This document shows positions 10,795 through 23,424 of a stretch of DNA of 64,000 nucleotides, piece by piece (position 1 is the stretch's first letter; every line of letters starts with the position of its first letter). A program made the position numbers and the translations under genes. The stretch comes from Caenorhabditis remanei. Taxonomy: Eukaryota > Nematoda > Chromadorea > Rhabditida > Rhabditidae. The DNA lies in NCBI RefSeq assembly GCF_010183535.1, contig NC_071332.1, positions 17,360,001 through 17,424,000 of the forward strand, written 5' to 3'. The notes under the pieces are model-generated. The model was not told the origin of the DNA. It did no database searches and saw only the letters and a list, made by a program, of their open reading frames with translations.

Positions 10795-11295
10795 ACCAGT
10801 ATTAAGCTCCTCAAAACCATTATCGTATATTCCTGTTTATCTTATCTTGTCTCTCCAATTATTTAAAAATTAATTTCAGCGTTTTGCTTCACTCATTTTT
10901 ACTTAAAACCCATTAATCCTCATTTTCTGTAAATGGTTCCAGTATGACACAATCAGCTTATGCTTCACAAGCCATCTAATTTTCCTCAGTGTTCTTGCAG
11001 CAGATTAGATCCGAGTTTGATTTGTCGATCTGACAGATGCGAGACACTAATCTATTTGCAGTACTACATAAAGATGTGACAGATGGTATCTGACCTCTTT
11101 TAATAATGGAACTCACATGATGACAGGACATATGACAGTTGGTTCCTCCCTGTACAATGCATTTATGACTGTTCTCAAACCTTCCACGTCATCCACTTCC
11201 TTACTGACCTAGTAGATGGTAATTACTCCAGTTGGTCCCTCCTCCTCCCTCTCCACTCACAACCAACCTCATTCAACCTCTTCACCCCTTCGGAG

Positions 11296-12377
11296 ATGCC
11301 TATTGGACTCACCTATCTTGGTTTACGATGTGTATTGGAGCATTTGGATGCGGTTAAGCGGTAAGTCATCTTCATAACGTTCAACATGTCTAACACTATC
11401 TTTTTTTCAGAATTCACATCGCGTCCCGCAGTGCTGTCCTTCAAAAGAGCGAAAAGTCAATTCCTATTCGATTGAACTATCTTTACATAAGCAATGGCGT
11501 AACATGTCTAGACTATTGTTCAATGAGCTTTAGGGATGACAAAATGGAATTAGAGTTTGACGATGACAGAAGAAAAATACCATGGACTGTGCTTCATTCC
11601 GTTCCCGTACCACAAAACTTGGATACCCAAACTGTGGGAGATAAAATAAATCAATATTATATGGGAGGAAGATCAAATGTTTATGTAAAAAGACTGAGTG
11701 TCTATAATTCTGATTCGTTGCCAGTGGACGAAGTTTAAAATTACTGAACTTAATGCAGAAAGTAATTACTTTGAAGACTTCCTTCCGATTATCGATCCGA
11801 TCAGTTTCCCGCTGAAATATCTGAAGACTGGGACGGCCGGACTCCATACTTACGACCACCCGGTCTTCCGTTCTGCGGAATCTCTTACATTTGGTCTTTT
11901 CGAAGAAAATAGTGAAGCAGAAATGATATGTCTCCATAAATTGCCATGCAAAACTATCCTATTCGAGTACAACCTCGAATGGATTAATATTGCGAATATG
12001 ATCCGATATTGGATGAGAAATCCAAAAGAAATTGGCACAAAGTACACTTTTGTCGAGTATGACCATAAACTTGTATATAGCGAGTTGATGACTATAAAAC
12101 GAGAGTTTGAGGAAATTCGACATGATTTGGAAGGAACAAGAGTGAAGTAAGTATAGTGGTGTCAGAATAGTTAGTTCGATTCAATTACGTTTACAGCGGC
12201 TGCAACTATCCAAGCTTCCTGATTCCATTAAATCCGACATCGAAGCTCCTTGTTTATGCAATTGACAGTGATGGACCGTACCACAACTTTATCATTAAAG
12301 TAGTACCGGAATCTGAAACGGATTTTACTGGAATAGAAGGAGAGATGGCTCAATTGTCATTAGATATTCTTGATTGA
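11296..12377 (+). pseudogene. DUF3557-family gene with a single-base frameshift
   Basis: Exons 11296-11360, 11411-12146 and 12197-12377. The N-terminus LTYLGLRCVLEHLDAVKRIHIASRSAVLQK is the hallmark of the nematode DUF3557 family, which is cytosolic, of unknown function and often F-box-like in context. The frame ends at SLPVDEV-TAA around 11736. The homologous protein continues in the +1 frame (KITELNAESNYFEDFLPIID, then FPLKYLKTG) to the family C-terminus. Reading GTTTAAA with one T fewer restores continuity, so one extra base is the only lesion seen; the last intron and stop are normal. It is either a very young pseudogene or a sequencing error. AATAAA follows near 12600. Confidence 0.7.
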
Positions 12378-13120
12378 TTCAATTGGTACTCTTGGTCTTG
12401 CTCAAGCAGCTTTATATTTATTCAACGCTTATTCACTTTTTACAACCTCCGTCTCAAATTATATTCAAGCTGCTATGTTTTTTGTACTATTTCTTATGCC
12501 AATAACATTTTCTCCGACCTACGGTTTAGCGATTACTAAATACCCTGATACAATTGCAACCCCTCATCATATATTCCTTTTGTTAACTCGATTTTGTTAA
12601 TAAATTTTTGTCAGCAGCCCTCTTTTTATATACATGTTATAATATTAAATTTGTATCTCAGCTCTAAGAGTATTTAGACCACACCCAATGTCGTGAAGTA
12701 GATTACTTCAGATTTTCAGGTTACTGTAGTTTTCGCTTCGAGGCCTAACTCACTCCCAGTCAAAAATTGTGGACACTTTTCTGAATGCTCCAGTCAAGAT
12801 AAGTACTTCTCAAGTGGCCGAGTTTTGGATTTCTAGGCTACCAACACAATCCCCCACTTGTATCTGAGACTAGCCCCACAGTGCACTAATTTTGCTTGAA
12901 ATGAAATGTGCAAAATGTGATCTCAAAGATTTTAAATCTTTCTTGATTATGATAAAACCCGAAAAAACGCCATAGCAATACTAACTACTAAATCTGTTGT
13001 GAAAAGTTGATCTTTTAGTATTTTTTCAAACAAAACACTTCACACATATGCCTAGTAACCATTGACATGGCTAGCCATAAAAGGCTCAGTTTTTTTCTTT
13101 TTTGTTACCAGTACACTAAC

Positions 13121-14260
13121 ATGAAACGCCCGGCTATACTTTTTTCTTTTTTCTTATTACTACCCATCACGACTGACACCGTTACAAAAATGATCACCGT
13201 CTGGGGAAAACCATTTAGTTTCAATGGGCAACCTAACCCTACTACCTATTCTTGTGACTGGGAGAGTTGTGTCGACAAGTGCTATGACGATACAAAATGT
13301 CTTCTTGTGCATACTGATTCATCTCAAACATGTGTTGTTTATACTATTGGAGACGTCCAATTAGTTAGCAATCAGAAGTTGAACCCTTCAAGTTCAAAGG
13401 ATAAAACCACTTTTCGGGTATGCGAGTTTTGAAAAAAACAATTAGCCTGACGAGAGATGAACTTTAAGATCACATCTGCTCCGAATACTTGTGGTCCATT
13501 AGAAGAAATGTTACCGACAATGATTCCAATATTAAACCATCCAACCTACATCCACTTCAATATCACTACTACCTCAGATATCTACACTATTGGGTTTAAA
13601 CAACCAGATGCAGCAGATTTCACTTTTCCCCTTACATCTATGTTTTTTTATGATAAATATAAGCAGAGTGATACAGGTTTAGCAGTTACTAGTTCTATGG
13701 CGTTTCTTCAGGTTTTATTACAACCAAGAAAGATTAAAAATCTTTTTTCCAGACTTTCTATGAACCCGTCGACTTTGAAATAGCAAAGTTGCGTTGCCAG
13801 GCATACGGAAATGGTTTTATGATTGCAACAGCTTCCTTGACTCAAAAAGTTGTCAATGATACCATCGAAAGGAATAAAAACCGTGACTCTATCCCGGAGC
13901 AAGATTTCCTTCACATTGGCCTTGTACTCCAAGATGATAATGTGGGTGTGATTAATTAGCTAATTATATAAAAATTATTTTGAGAATTGCAGACCTGGGT
14001 GTGGACAACTCCAGAGTTAGACTATAAGTCAGAAGGGATCCCGTGGGCAAGTGGAGAGCCTAAACCGGAGAAGTGAGATTTTAGTTAATTGGTCAATTAA
14101 ATGTTTGCTTTCAGTAAATGTGCTTGGGTGATCAAAACACAAAACGTGGACTCCTTGACTCTGGTCTCACACCCGTAGGCTTAACGAATTAATTACTCAA
14201 TTTTTTTTTCTTTTCAGATGCTCAGATATTGGAACCGGCTATATATGTAAACGTTCATAA
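13121..14260 (+). CDS. Secreted CW/PAN_3 plus C-type lectin domain protein
   Basis: Six exons (13121-13417, 13469-13711, 13753-13941, 13993-14072, 14115-14174, 14218-14260) join in phase to 303 residues. Order: signal peptide (MKRPAILFSFFLLLPITTD); CW domain (TKMITVWGKP, then Cys at CDWESC, CYDDTKC, CVVYTIGDV); a linker; and a C-type lectin-like domain from FYEPVDFEIAKLRCQAYG through the WVWTTPE and GEPKPEN region to KCAWV and the final CSDIGTGYIC. The EPN-like GEPKPEN is degenerate, so canonical Ca-dependent sugar binding is doubtful. Nematode clec-type proteins of this layout are secreted and often induced by infection (family knowledge). The partly decayed relative at 8699 lies 4.4 kb upstream in the same orientation, so the two are tandem paralogues separated by the DUF3557 gene. 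Confidence 0.85.
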
Positions 14261-17142
14261 AATACATTTCCCAACGAAATATATTGTCAGCAAAACCATA
14301 AAACCCATGTAATCCCCTATAATAATACGATTCTTTGTTTGACCGTCTGTTGATTTGTGACGTAAATAAATAAATCGCAACATTTTCTGTCTGTGTGTCT
14401 TTTTGTCCGGATTTCCTGTGGGGTGAAAGTGAAAAAGATGCGCCATTATTGCGAAAGTGGGCGGAGCCTGTTGTGTTTTGATGCAGCATGAAATATTGCA
14501 CTTCTCCAAATACACCAGAGATCACATTTTGCATATTTCATTTTGCACATTTCATTTCCCCCGAATTAGTATACGCAGTATATCCGGACCGGGAAGCACC
14601 TGCTTGCTCCCAAATTTCTATTCCCCCTTTATAAATTTCTCACCCCCTTTGGTCTTTACGACTGCCTCTCCACAATTTTATTTGAACTAAATAGTGACTA
14701 GTGAGCAGAGAAACACACTGCGCTCTTCTTTCTTCTTTTCCGTCCGTGCTGAACAACTTTTTGAAATGCAAATAATAGGACAGGTGGTTCGCTTTTTTAT
14801 ATGCTACTTTGGAATGGCAGTATCGATTTTTTGCAGATTTTTTGCTGAATGAGATATTGGTCACTCTTTTTATGGCCTAGGTTTTGAGGGACTAAGTTTT
14901 CATAGTCGGGAAAGTCTCCATTTTTCCATTTTTCTCCCGAATTTTCTCCTAACTGTTGTGAGATCAACGGGTACAACAAATATGTAATCCGATAAAAATT
15001 TGTAGGAATGATAGTTGATTTTTGTTCCGTCCAACAAAAGAATGGTCGGAAAATGATAAGGAAGTGAAGAACGAAAACTAGATTTTTCAGAACCGGGATT
15101 TGTAAAAACTTTGACATTTAGTCTGTCTGGGTGTCGGTCTGTAGGTGTGTCTAGGTAAAAAACTATTAGAAAAGTTTTGAAAATTTCTCCCGAAACGATT
15201 TTTCGTAAAGTTTTTTTTCTGATTTTGTACTCAAAAGCAGAGGGTATGTCATTGAAAATAATTACCATTTTCATAAAAATTCAAGATTTTTGCCTCCGAA
15301 AAACTCACTTTGCAAACTGTCGTCTTAAAATTTTTTTTCCAATTTTTCGGTCAAATTTTTCCATTTAAAAAAGTATGTCGATTTCGCTGAAAATTCGCTG
15401 TTTTGGCAGACTTACTATTTTCTCCGAATTTTAATAATTGTAATTATATATACCCATCATCCCACTTTTAGACATTGATTTCGAAAAAAACCATGACCGG
15501 AACTAAAAAGTCAAATTTTCGTATTTTTGCGATTTTTGAAAATCTATCAGAAAATTTGGAAAAACCGATATCTCCATAAGGATTTTGGTTTTACAATATT
15601 GTTTTGTGCCCAAAAATGTTTCTCGAAATGTTCAGTGCTCTAGCTCCACAATCAGCCAAAACTACATCGGTTTGTATACCGCTCGTTTCGAAACTATTGC
15701 CGTTTAGAACCTCCCGTATTAGAACAAGAAGAAAGTTCCTTATAACCAATCGAACATGAATCAAAAGATCTTCATTTCATTAAGTTCCCCATCGCCTTCT
15801 AGAACCTTCCATCTCTTCGCTTCCATATTTTATCGTCTATCGGGATTCCTGCGTCTCCTCCAATTCCTCCACTATCTCCCCACACCCCTTCTCTCGACCA
15901 AAGCGACATTATTGTCGACCGTCAGGGGTAAACCTTTCTGTTTCTTCTATTCCTCTATCATGTTGTACTCCCCCCCCCTTTCTGTCATCACAGATCGTTC
16001 TTCGTCTTTTCGTTTCCCCCCGTTATCTTTTGTTTCCTCAATCATCAATCGATTTTTAACCTATATAATATATATTTTCTTAATTTGTTAATTACGTACT
16101 CTAGTGCCTCTGAAAATGATGTCATTTTTTAAAAACACAAAAAGAATCGAAAAACCTTTTTTCGGAGAGAAATCGAGAGGGGGAGGCTTCCGACACAAAT
16201 CACACAAAATAAATCCGTTTGTCTTTGAAAACCTGTGTGTCGACTATATACATGTATCTTCGCTCTTTAGTCTTTTCGATTTTCCAACGTTACGATTTTT
16301 CCATTTTTGGGGTTTTGGATTTTTGGTTTGGGGTGCCTTTGACGCGTTTTTTCGTGTTTTTTTCTTCCAAAATCAAGTCAACTACTCTGTAGTTTCATTT
16401 TGTAATCTGGCGCGCCTTTGGCGCGTGTAGTTTCCGTAGTGTAAAAGAGAAATAGTTCAGGTTCAATTAGTACCCTGACTAATAATAGTGTTCGTCGAAA
16501 ATCACTGTTTTGGCGAATTGGGAGTGAGAAATTTTTTGGGAGTTTTCATATTTAAAATTGTTCTTTTTTGACATTAACTGAAATTTTATCGAAAAAATAA
16601 CATTTTCCTGATAATTTTTCCTTACTTTACCAAACCGGAAGCCTTCCTTCTCTGTTTGGTCACAAAATTTTGTGTCTTATGACTAGACTCTGCTAAGTAT
16701 AAGGTGTTATGTATCATTTTGCAATGAATATGGGAAAAAATAGAATTTGTGAATTCATAGATCATCGGTTTCTATGTATATTTTTACCGGACTTGAATTC
16801 CGGACAACTTTTTTTCCAAAAATTTATTTTGTGAAAATTTTCCATATTTTTTCTTAAGTACTTTTCAAAGAAAACTTACATAGGTAAAAAGCTGAAATCG
16901 TGGGAACTCAGAATCAGTTTTTGTACAAAGCTACATGACTTGGCACGTGTGAATAGTGAGTTTTTTACTTATATGTAATCTTATATTTCGGCTCGTTTTG
17001 ATCTTTGATATTATTTGAACACAGTTTCAGAATCGATACCTTTTTAGCTATATAAATTGTATCACAAAACTCAAACTGACACCAATAAAACGTTAATTTA
17101 ATTTCGTCATTAAAATTGTTGGTTTCATCAGGAGAGCACGCT
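14261..17142. other. Long intergenic stretch, no gene recognised
   Basis: About 2.9 kb of AT-rich DNA with poly-T/poly-A blocks, a CCCCCCCC stretch near 15970 and a palindromic GGCGCGCCTTTGGCGCG near 16410. ORFs here are short and low in complexity, and none shows family motifs or a splice-consistent structure. It may hold distal promoter sequence of the nuclear receptor at 18449. Confidence 0.45.
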
Positions 17143-17255
17143 TATTAGCTCGGCCCCAGCAAAAATGCCTTTTTTCTCAGAGTCTCTCAATTTCCCACAC
17201 AATTTTTTTTTCTGTTTCGATGGAGCGCAGTTGTAAGAAGAGTGCCGTGCTAATA
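17143..17255. repeat. Short palindromic repeat (GCGCTCTACCGAAA family), copy 1
   Basis: Matches 19105-19245: ATTAGCTCGGCCC at the start, CAGAGTCTCTCAATTTC in the middle, and GGAGCGCAGTTGTAAG then GTGC at the end. The left half of the inverted repeat is shortened in this copy. Confidence 0.65.
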
Positions 17256-17490
17256 CCAACCCACCAACTTTCTTTATCAAATTTCAAACATAGTTTGGAC
17301 CCTCCCTCTCCACTCCGAATTCCAGTATCTCATCTTCTTCTTTTTCAATTTCATCTGTCCTTCTCGTCCTCCGAAATTACCTCCAATTCGGCAGAACACA
17401 AACAAACATACATTTTCAAAATCGCACGTTTCCACTTCCAAGATATTGATCTATTCCGAACCGAGAGGACAACCTTTGAAAAGATTTTTT

Positions 17491-18250
17491 CGGCGAGATA
17501 AACTTGGTTTTATAAAGTACAGTTTTCGTACTTGTGTTTTGATTGTCCATGGGAGGTCATTTTGAAAAAAAACGGTCGGAGGTGACGTGTTTTGTGTCAG
17601 GGTGAGGTACTGTAGTTTGAGATAAGATCTGGAATGACGTTGACTAACTTAAAGGTGTATTGAGATCTGTTTTGATCTTTTCATATTGTAATGTATGTTG
17701 AGTTCGTTCCCAAATTGTGAGAATTTTTAATTTATGTCAGTCCAAAACCAGCTGAGAGTGAGCAGCGGAAAATTTGTGTACGTAGACAATTCTAGAAATT
17801 TCTCCTTGAAAATGTTTAATGTTTTCAGTTTTCTGAGATTTACGTCGTTTTATTATAAACTATTTTTGGTAATTTCCCTCGGATTTATTAACAACAGAAA
17901 TTATTGAAATTCTTTAAAATTTGAAAAAATCAACGGAAATGGAGTTTCTAGGCCACCGCACAAATATTCTTGTCGCTCGCTCCTAATGAGTCCTGGACCG
18001 AATTTAAAAACTTTCAATTTACGAATGATCTCTCGGGATCTCACAGAAACATTATAATGTGAAAACATCAGAACAGACCTCAATAAAATTTTAAGTTAGT
18101 CAACGTCATTTCAGATCTTATCTCAAACTACAGTACCTCACCCTGACACAAAATCTTCACCTCCGACCGCTTTTTTTCTCAAAATGTCCTCAACCAAAAC
18201 ACAACTAAGAAAATTGTATATTGTTTTATGAAAATAACTTTATCTCGCCA
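17491..18250. repeat. Inverted-repeat element of about 760 bp
   Basis: The ends are GGCGAGATAAA (left) and TTTATCTCGCC (right). Arms share long blocks in inverse order, including CGGTCGGAGGTGA, TGTGTCAGGGTGAGGTACTG, GATAAGATCTGRAATGACG and TTGACTAACTTAAA. There is no coding capacity. It is a MITE-like element upstream of the nuclear receptor gene and may extend a little past 18250, where the arm sequence AAGATCAGAACAGACC recurs. Confidence 0.7.
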
Positions 18251-18448
18251 AAAAAACTTACATGAAAAGATCAGAACAGACCTTAATACACCTTTAAATC
18301 ATTTTTCTTTGGCATTTTTTGGTCTCGAGTCTCGAGTCTAGTATTATGTCTCGTCTGATATCAAAGCTCGTCTAGTTTCGATTATTACCTAGTTTCAACT
18401 TTCAATTTGTCTCTTAACACCTTCAATTCCGAATTTCAGCCCTCCTCA

Positions 18449-21375
18449 ATGCTAGAATTCGACCAAATCGACCTACCCAGCAGTAGCAATACCCCTAGCT
18501 CAACACCAAGTCCTGCTCTCACTGAATTCACTTCTTCTCCCGGCGGAAAATCAAAATCTCTTCGAAAATCCGGAAAACCATATCAATTTGTCCCGAGTGC
18601 ATGTCAAGTGTGCTATGGAAAAGCTACAGGACATCATTATGATGTAAATTTAATTCAAACATTCAAAAATTCAATTTTTTGATTTCAGGTTGCGTCCTGC
18701 AATGGTTGCAAATCGTTTTTTCGTCGTGTGACAATCGAAAAATTGCAATACAAATGTAGCGTGGGAATGAAGTGTTATGAAGACTTCAAACCCGGTGGTA
18801 TGTCTATTTTCTTTGCTGAAGAGTTTGAAAAAAAACTTTTGTAGATCAAATCCCAAAATGCCGAGCGTGTCGGTATAAACGGTGTGTGGAAACAGGAATG
18901 AATCCGTTGGGTATCCAGTCGGAATTGAGGAAAATGAGTGAGAGCTCATCAATGGAAGAAACGGGCTCCGGAAAGGAGATAGTGGTTTTGCCAAGGGTGA
19001 GTATTTTGTATCATTAAAAAAAGTAAAATCTATTTTCAAATTTGGAAAAATGTCAGCAGTATCCGATCTGGAAAGATCTGAATTCAAACTTTTCGCAATT
19101 TTCGCTATTAGCTCGGCCCAGTTCTTACAACTGCGCTCTACCGAAATCTCTTTGAAAATGTCTCTTTTTCTCTGAGTCTCTCAATTTCGCTCACAATTTT
19201 CTTCGGTTTCGGTAGAGCGCGGTTGTAAGTAGCGTGTCGTGGCAATATGTATAAAAATTACGTTTCCGAATAAATTTATATCCGTTAATCTTATAATTTC
19301 TCTAGATTGTGGAACCCCCGAAGTCAATCGAAGCACAGGTAGCAGATCTTATCAAACACTTGGTTCATCTCGACTTGAAGACAAATGCATTTCGAGATTG
19401 TTCTTATAACCCAGTGGATTTTCCAACATTGAAAGAGGCAATCAAAGAAGATGTATCGATTATCGGATTTGGTGACCGGTTTGGAGTGAGTTTTTGAAAT
19501 GATTACTTTTAAAGTCGAAACTATTTTAAAAAAAGTTGACTTGCAACATTCCGGTCGGCCCGTCCCGAATTTGAATTTTTCACTTTTTCCCTACAATTTT
19601 TTCTTTAAAAATTTTTTCTGAAAATGTTCCATTTTTAATAGGTGTTTTATTCAAAAATCTTTGAAACCTACAAAAATCAATCATAGGCAAACTTGTCAAA
19701 TTTCGGCTCGGTCGGGCTGAGATTTTGTTCGTTCCGGCTTTAAGAAAAAGTAACTGTTTTTTGAATTAAAACAGTTTAACATTAAAAAAATCCGATTTCT
19801 TGATGCAAACTAACTTTTGATTGAATTCTGTGGTATTAAAATTCGAATTCGACATTTTCAGCAAAAAGTTTAAAAAATTAAAACATTAAGTTCAAATGAA
19901 CTTCCGGGCAGGCTGGGGAAACCTTTTTTCGGCCCGACCGGTTGTAAGTCTGAAAAAAGTTTTCGACAGTCGTAAGGTCTTTAAAAATTGACTTGGTCAA
20001 ATTTTTTAAACCTAATCAAAGATCATACGAAAGTTCAAAATGCAATTTCAGCCTATGCCTGGCTGGCCCCTAAGCCCTGAAACCATCGAAGAAGCGCGAA
20101 AACCTAATCCGATTCCTGGAACCCGGAAAGTCTTACCTCCCAATGTAAAAAGATGGGTTATGTATGACTTGCTCACGATTGTTGAAATGGCCAAGACATT
20201 CGACTTTTTCACGAAGCTCTCCGAAAATGATAGGGTAATTAACTAATTTAAATTATATTAAAAACAATTTGATTTCAGTACTACCTATGTCGTGACACCA
20301 CTCTCATGGTATCCAACTTGACACGCGCTTTCTTCTGTGTTGAAAATAAAACTGACCAATTAATCCGATCAGACGGACAAACAACAATGGCAACGCCTCC
20401 GAAGTGGTTACTTGAATTTTGGGCCTATTAAAATTCTAACTTTGTAGTTTTTCCAGGCTACCAAAGGAGTATATGGATAAGCTGATATTTGATATCATGA
20501 AGAGAGCCATAAAGACATTGATCCGGATGAAATGCACAAAAATTGAATTCTTGTTGCTAAGAGCGATATTGTTGTGTAATGCAGGTATGTTACCTTAATG
20601 GCGTGTGTACAGTAACTTTGGCCTACTACAGTACCCATAAACGACAATACACCGAGTATAGAAGAGTATCTTTTGACTTTGAGTTGGTTTCATTACTCTC
20701 TTCCTGAATGACGTCTATTCTAACTAGGGAAGAACGTGGAGTCAGTTTGCAATTCGGACGTGACCTATACCATTGGAAAGCTAAGAAGACGCTGATTCCG
20801 AACATAGATTCAGTTCTTGCCCTCGAGACCTGGTATTTGAGAAAAACAAGGTCAACGTTCTGAAAAATGTCAAATTATTTCATCTTGACCTTGATTTTCC
20901 AAAATATCAGGAGTCGAGGGTAAAAACTAAACATATTTTTCGAATCAGTATTTTCTCAGCTTTCCAACAATCTAGGTCACGTCCCATAACTCAAAACTGA
21001 CTCCATGACGTTTCCTAGTAAGTGAGTTACAGTAGGACAGATGCACTGTACTTATGAGAATAATGCAAACTAGAAAAAACTTTTGGAGCTACAGTAACCC
21101 TACTCAAATCTCAATTTCCAGCCGCCCCAGACATCTCCAACTCCGCTCGAACCATCCTCTCTACCGAGCGTGCCAAATATACAGTAGCCCTTCTCAACTA
21201 CACCATGGCTAACCATGGACCAGAGGGACCCGGTCGATTTGCAGAAATTCTGAATGTGATTGATGTTTTGGAAAGGCAACAGAAGGACCAAAGAGATGTG
21301 AATGTTTATATTTGTCTGTACCGACCGAAGCATGTGAAATTGCCTCTGTTGGATGATGTCATGATGATTTGTTAG
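18449..21375 (+). CDS. Nuclear hormone receptor (nematode-expanded NHR)
   Basis: Eight exons (18449-18643, 18689-18797, 18845-18996, 19306-19485, 20052-20234, 20279-20406, 20457-20584, 21122-21375) join in phase to 442 residues. An acidic Ser/Pro-rich N-terminus precedes a two-finger C4 DNA-binding domain: CQVCYGKATGHHYDV, P-box CNGCKSFFRR, second finger CSVGMKCYED, then CRACRYKRCVETGMNP. A hinge and a ligand-binding domain follow (GWPLSPETIEEA, WVMYDLLTIVEMAKTF, RFAEILNVIDVLE), ending MMIC. It is a sequence-specific transcription factor; the P-box CNGCKS is typical of the nematode supplementary receptors. The start follows a GAATTTCAG acceptor, consistent with SL1 trans-splicing. Introns 3 and 7 carry inverted-repeat elements. 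Ligand and targets are unknown. Confidence 0.9.
19105..19245. repeat. Short palindromic repeat, copy 2
   Basis: Terminal inverted repeats CTTACAACTGCGCTCTACCG and its near complement CGGTAGAGCGCGGTTGTAAG enclose the CTCTGAGTCTCTCAATTTCG centre. It lies within intron 3 of the nuclear receptor. Half copies of GCGCTCTACCGAAA recur at 56282, 63312 and 63522. Confidence 0.75.
20725..21020. repeat. Inverted-repeat element in intron 7 of the nuclear receptor
   Basis: Left arm ACTAGGGAAGAACGTGGAGTCAG...GACGTGACCT...TTGGAAAGCT pairs with right arm AGCTTTCCAA...AGGTCACGTCC...CTGACTCCATGACGTTTCCTAGT. About 295 bp with no ORF; the arms are diverged at several positions. Confidence 0.7.
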
Positions 21376-21864
21376 TTTTATTGTGAAGAAGTTTGTATGA
21401 ACCGGGTTTAAAAATGTTTATGGGTATTTTATGTTTGCTTTAATTAATGCATTTTGGTTTTGTTAATAAATTATTTTCTTGATTCAATAGAAATAATTGA
21501 CTTTTTAGTAATTTCGAGATTTTTAGACCGTATTTCTTTTTTCAGAGTCAAGATTTTCAAAAAACTTAAAAATTGAAAGTGTAGTACTAACTGTGATACA
21601 ACTTTTTTTTTCATAAGAATTAATTTTGCAAATTTTTTTTCTGAAAATGTTCCATGTTTTTCCCACGATTATTCCTCAAAATCCTTTGAAACCTACAAAA
21701 GTTTTTTTTCCAAGAAAATCGGAATATTTTCGAAAAAAATTGATGAAGTTTCTTGATATTCAGGGTAGTGGATTCATTCAACACGGCGATTACCAATCGG
21801 AAAAATGTGACAAAATACAAAGTTAAGAAAGGAAAATAATTAGACAAGTTAGCAATACAAAAAT

Positions 21865-22464
21865 TCACTTCTTTTTCGGCGGTTTATTATTCTTTTTCGT
21901 ATTATTCTTAGCTCCTTGTTTCTTCTCGCTTGTTCCCATTTGTTTCGACTCCGCCGCCACTCTGTTCACACCGTATTCTATTCTAGGAATATCCACAATA
22001 CCCATCCGAAGGCGCAATTTCTGCTTCTCAATGAATTCCAGAATCCAGGTTACTTTTCGAGCGAGACAGTTGATTTGACAGTGTGTAACAGCTGCATGCA
22101 GGTCACTTGATGATTTCTTTTCCAGTTTTGCAAAGATGGGATATGCATACTCCACAATGTCTTTGAAGCACTTATTCAGTTTCAGATATTTGAGTGTTTT
22201 TATCAAGTCGATCACATCAGACCATTTTTTCAGCTGAATAGTTTTTGCATTGGATGGACCTTCTCGCTTTAAGTGCTCATTGTAGAATTCCTCCCTCTTC
22301 TTGGAATCAATGAAGTGAATGTCTCTATTGATATCAAAATGGGATTTAATAAACTCGAAGAACTCCTCATTTCTGATACAATCGTTCTCTTGGAATACCT
22401 TCTTCGCCACAATTATAGTTTTGGTTTTTTCAGTTGAAAAGGTCTGACTTTGAGAGTGTGTCAT
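21865..22464 (-). CDS. Truncated paralogue of the 564-residue orphan, with repeat-derived N-terminus
   Basis: Single-exon ORF of 199 residues. From about residue 17 (IVAKKVFQENDCIRNEEFFE) it is collinear with the last 190 residues of the neighbour at 23425-25165: IDSKKREEFYNEHLKREGPS, SSDLHAAVTHCQINCLARK, QMGTSEKKQ, and a Lys-rich tail. It lacks the first 370 residues. The ATG and first 16 codons (MTHSQSQTFSTEKTKT) match a non-coding repeat also present at 22767-22815 and 28960-29010, so a repeat insertion supplied the start. The 3' flank is also shared with the neighbour, so the copy arose by local duplication. It keeps an open frame, but transcription is unproved. Confidence 0.55.
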   Translation of the reverse strand: MTHSQSQTFSTEKTKTIIVAKKVFQENDCIRNEEFFEFIKSHFDINRDIHFIDSKKREEFYNEHLKREGPSNAKTIQLKKWSDVIDLIKTLKYLKLNKCFKDIVEYAYPIFAKLEKKSSSDLHAAVTHCQINCLARKVTWILEFIEKQKLRLRMGIVDIPRIEYGVNRVAAESKQMGTSEKKQGAKNNTKKNNKPPKKK

Positions 22465-22815
22465 GGCTATACTTATTTTCCCATCAAGTAGATTTTCAAT
22501 GAAACATACAGATTAAAAGTAGAGCTTCATTTTTTTAGTTGACAATTTTTTGTGCGGACACTTTCTAGAGAGTTATGGTCATTTGAAGAAGACAGCTCAA
22601 AAATCGCACCATTTTGCACTGAAAAAAGTTGGAGTAATTACTTCGACGATATGTAACTTGCTAGGGAGCGTCCGTACAAAAAAGTTGTCAACTACAAAAA
22701 TGAAGCTCTACCTTTGACTTGTATGATCCGTTAAAAATCTACTTGATGGGGCAATAAGTATTACCATGACACAATCTCGAAGTTTGGCGTTTTCAACTGA
22801 AAAAGGCAAAACTTA
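22416..22815. repeat. Palindromic element of about 400 bp
   Basis: Two inverted arms meet near 22620. The shared arm sequence, read outward, is GTTGACAAYTTTTTTGTRCGGAC, GTAGAGCTTCATTTTT, AATCTACTTGATGGG, AATAAGTAT.ACCATGACACA, then TTTTCAACTGAAAAA. A single-arm relative lies at 28730-29035. The left arm overlaps the start of the gene at 21865-22464. Confidence 0.75.
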
Positions 22816-23424
22816 ATATACATTTGAGCGGTACTGTATGCCAAAATGATTCATTTTTGACAATTTCTCAGATTCCATTCAAAAATTTCAGAAAAATAGC
22901 AAATTCAATTGGTAGTGTGGACACCTTCTACACAAATCAATCGCAGAACCAATCATCTAGAAACCTCGTTTCGGTGAGTTGATGTTAACCACCAAAATTG
23001 TAAGGTTTGACATTTTCACAGAAGTTCTGCTGGACAGGAACGATTGTCCAAAGCATTTCGTAGAGATCGCCAAGAAAAAGACTGCTAGAATGAACTCTGG
23101 CTTCAAAAAATTATTTTTGTCCACTCGACTTCATTTGCCAAAAGTTGTAATTCCACTTTTTTAGAACACCATCATTGCTTCATCTTGAGTCACAAGCCGT
23201 GTTGGAAAAAACTTTCAATGCAAAACCATAAAAAGATGTTGTATATACTAGACGTTTGCTTTTATACGGACCCTTGTCATGAATAAGGTAAGTGAAATAA
23301 TTAATACACGCTGCTTTTGACTTGATATTCAGGTTAGTGAATTCATTTAACACGAAAATTACCAATCGGAAAAATGTGACAAAATACAAATGTAAGAAGG
23401 GTAAATAATTAGGAAAAAACGAGT

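Noticed and set aside
12370..12600. 76-codon hydrophobic ORF after the DUF3557 gene
   Set aside because: It overlaps the stop codon and lies in the 3' UTR before AATAAA; the composition is explained by AT-rich sequence.
15756..16430. Two ORFs of more than 100 codons in the long intergenic region
   Set aside because: Ser/Phe/Leu-rich translations of T- and C-rich DNA; no splice-consistent structure.
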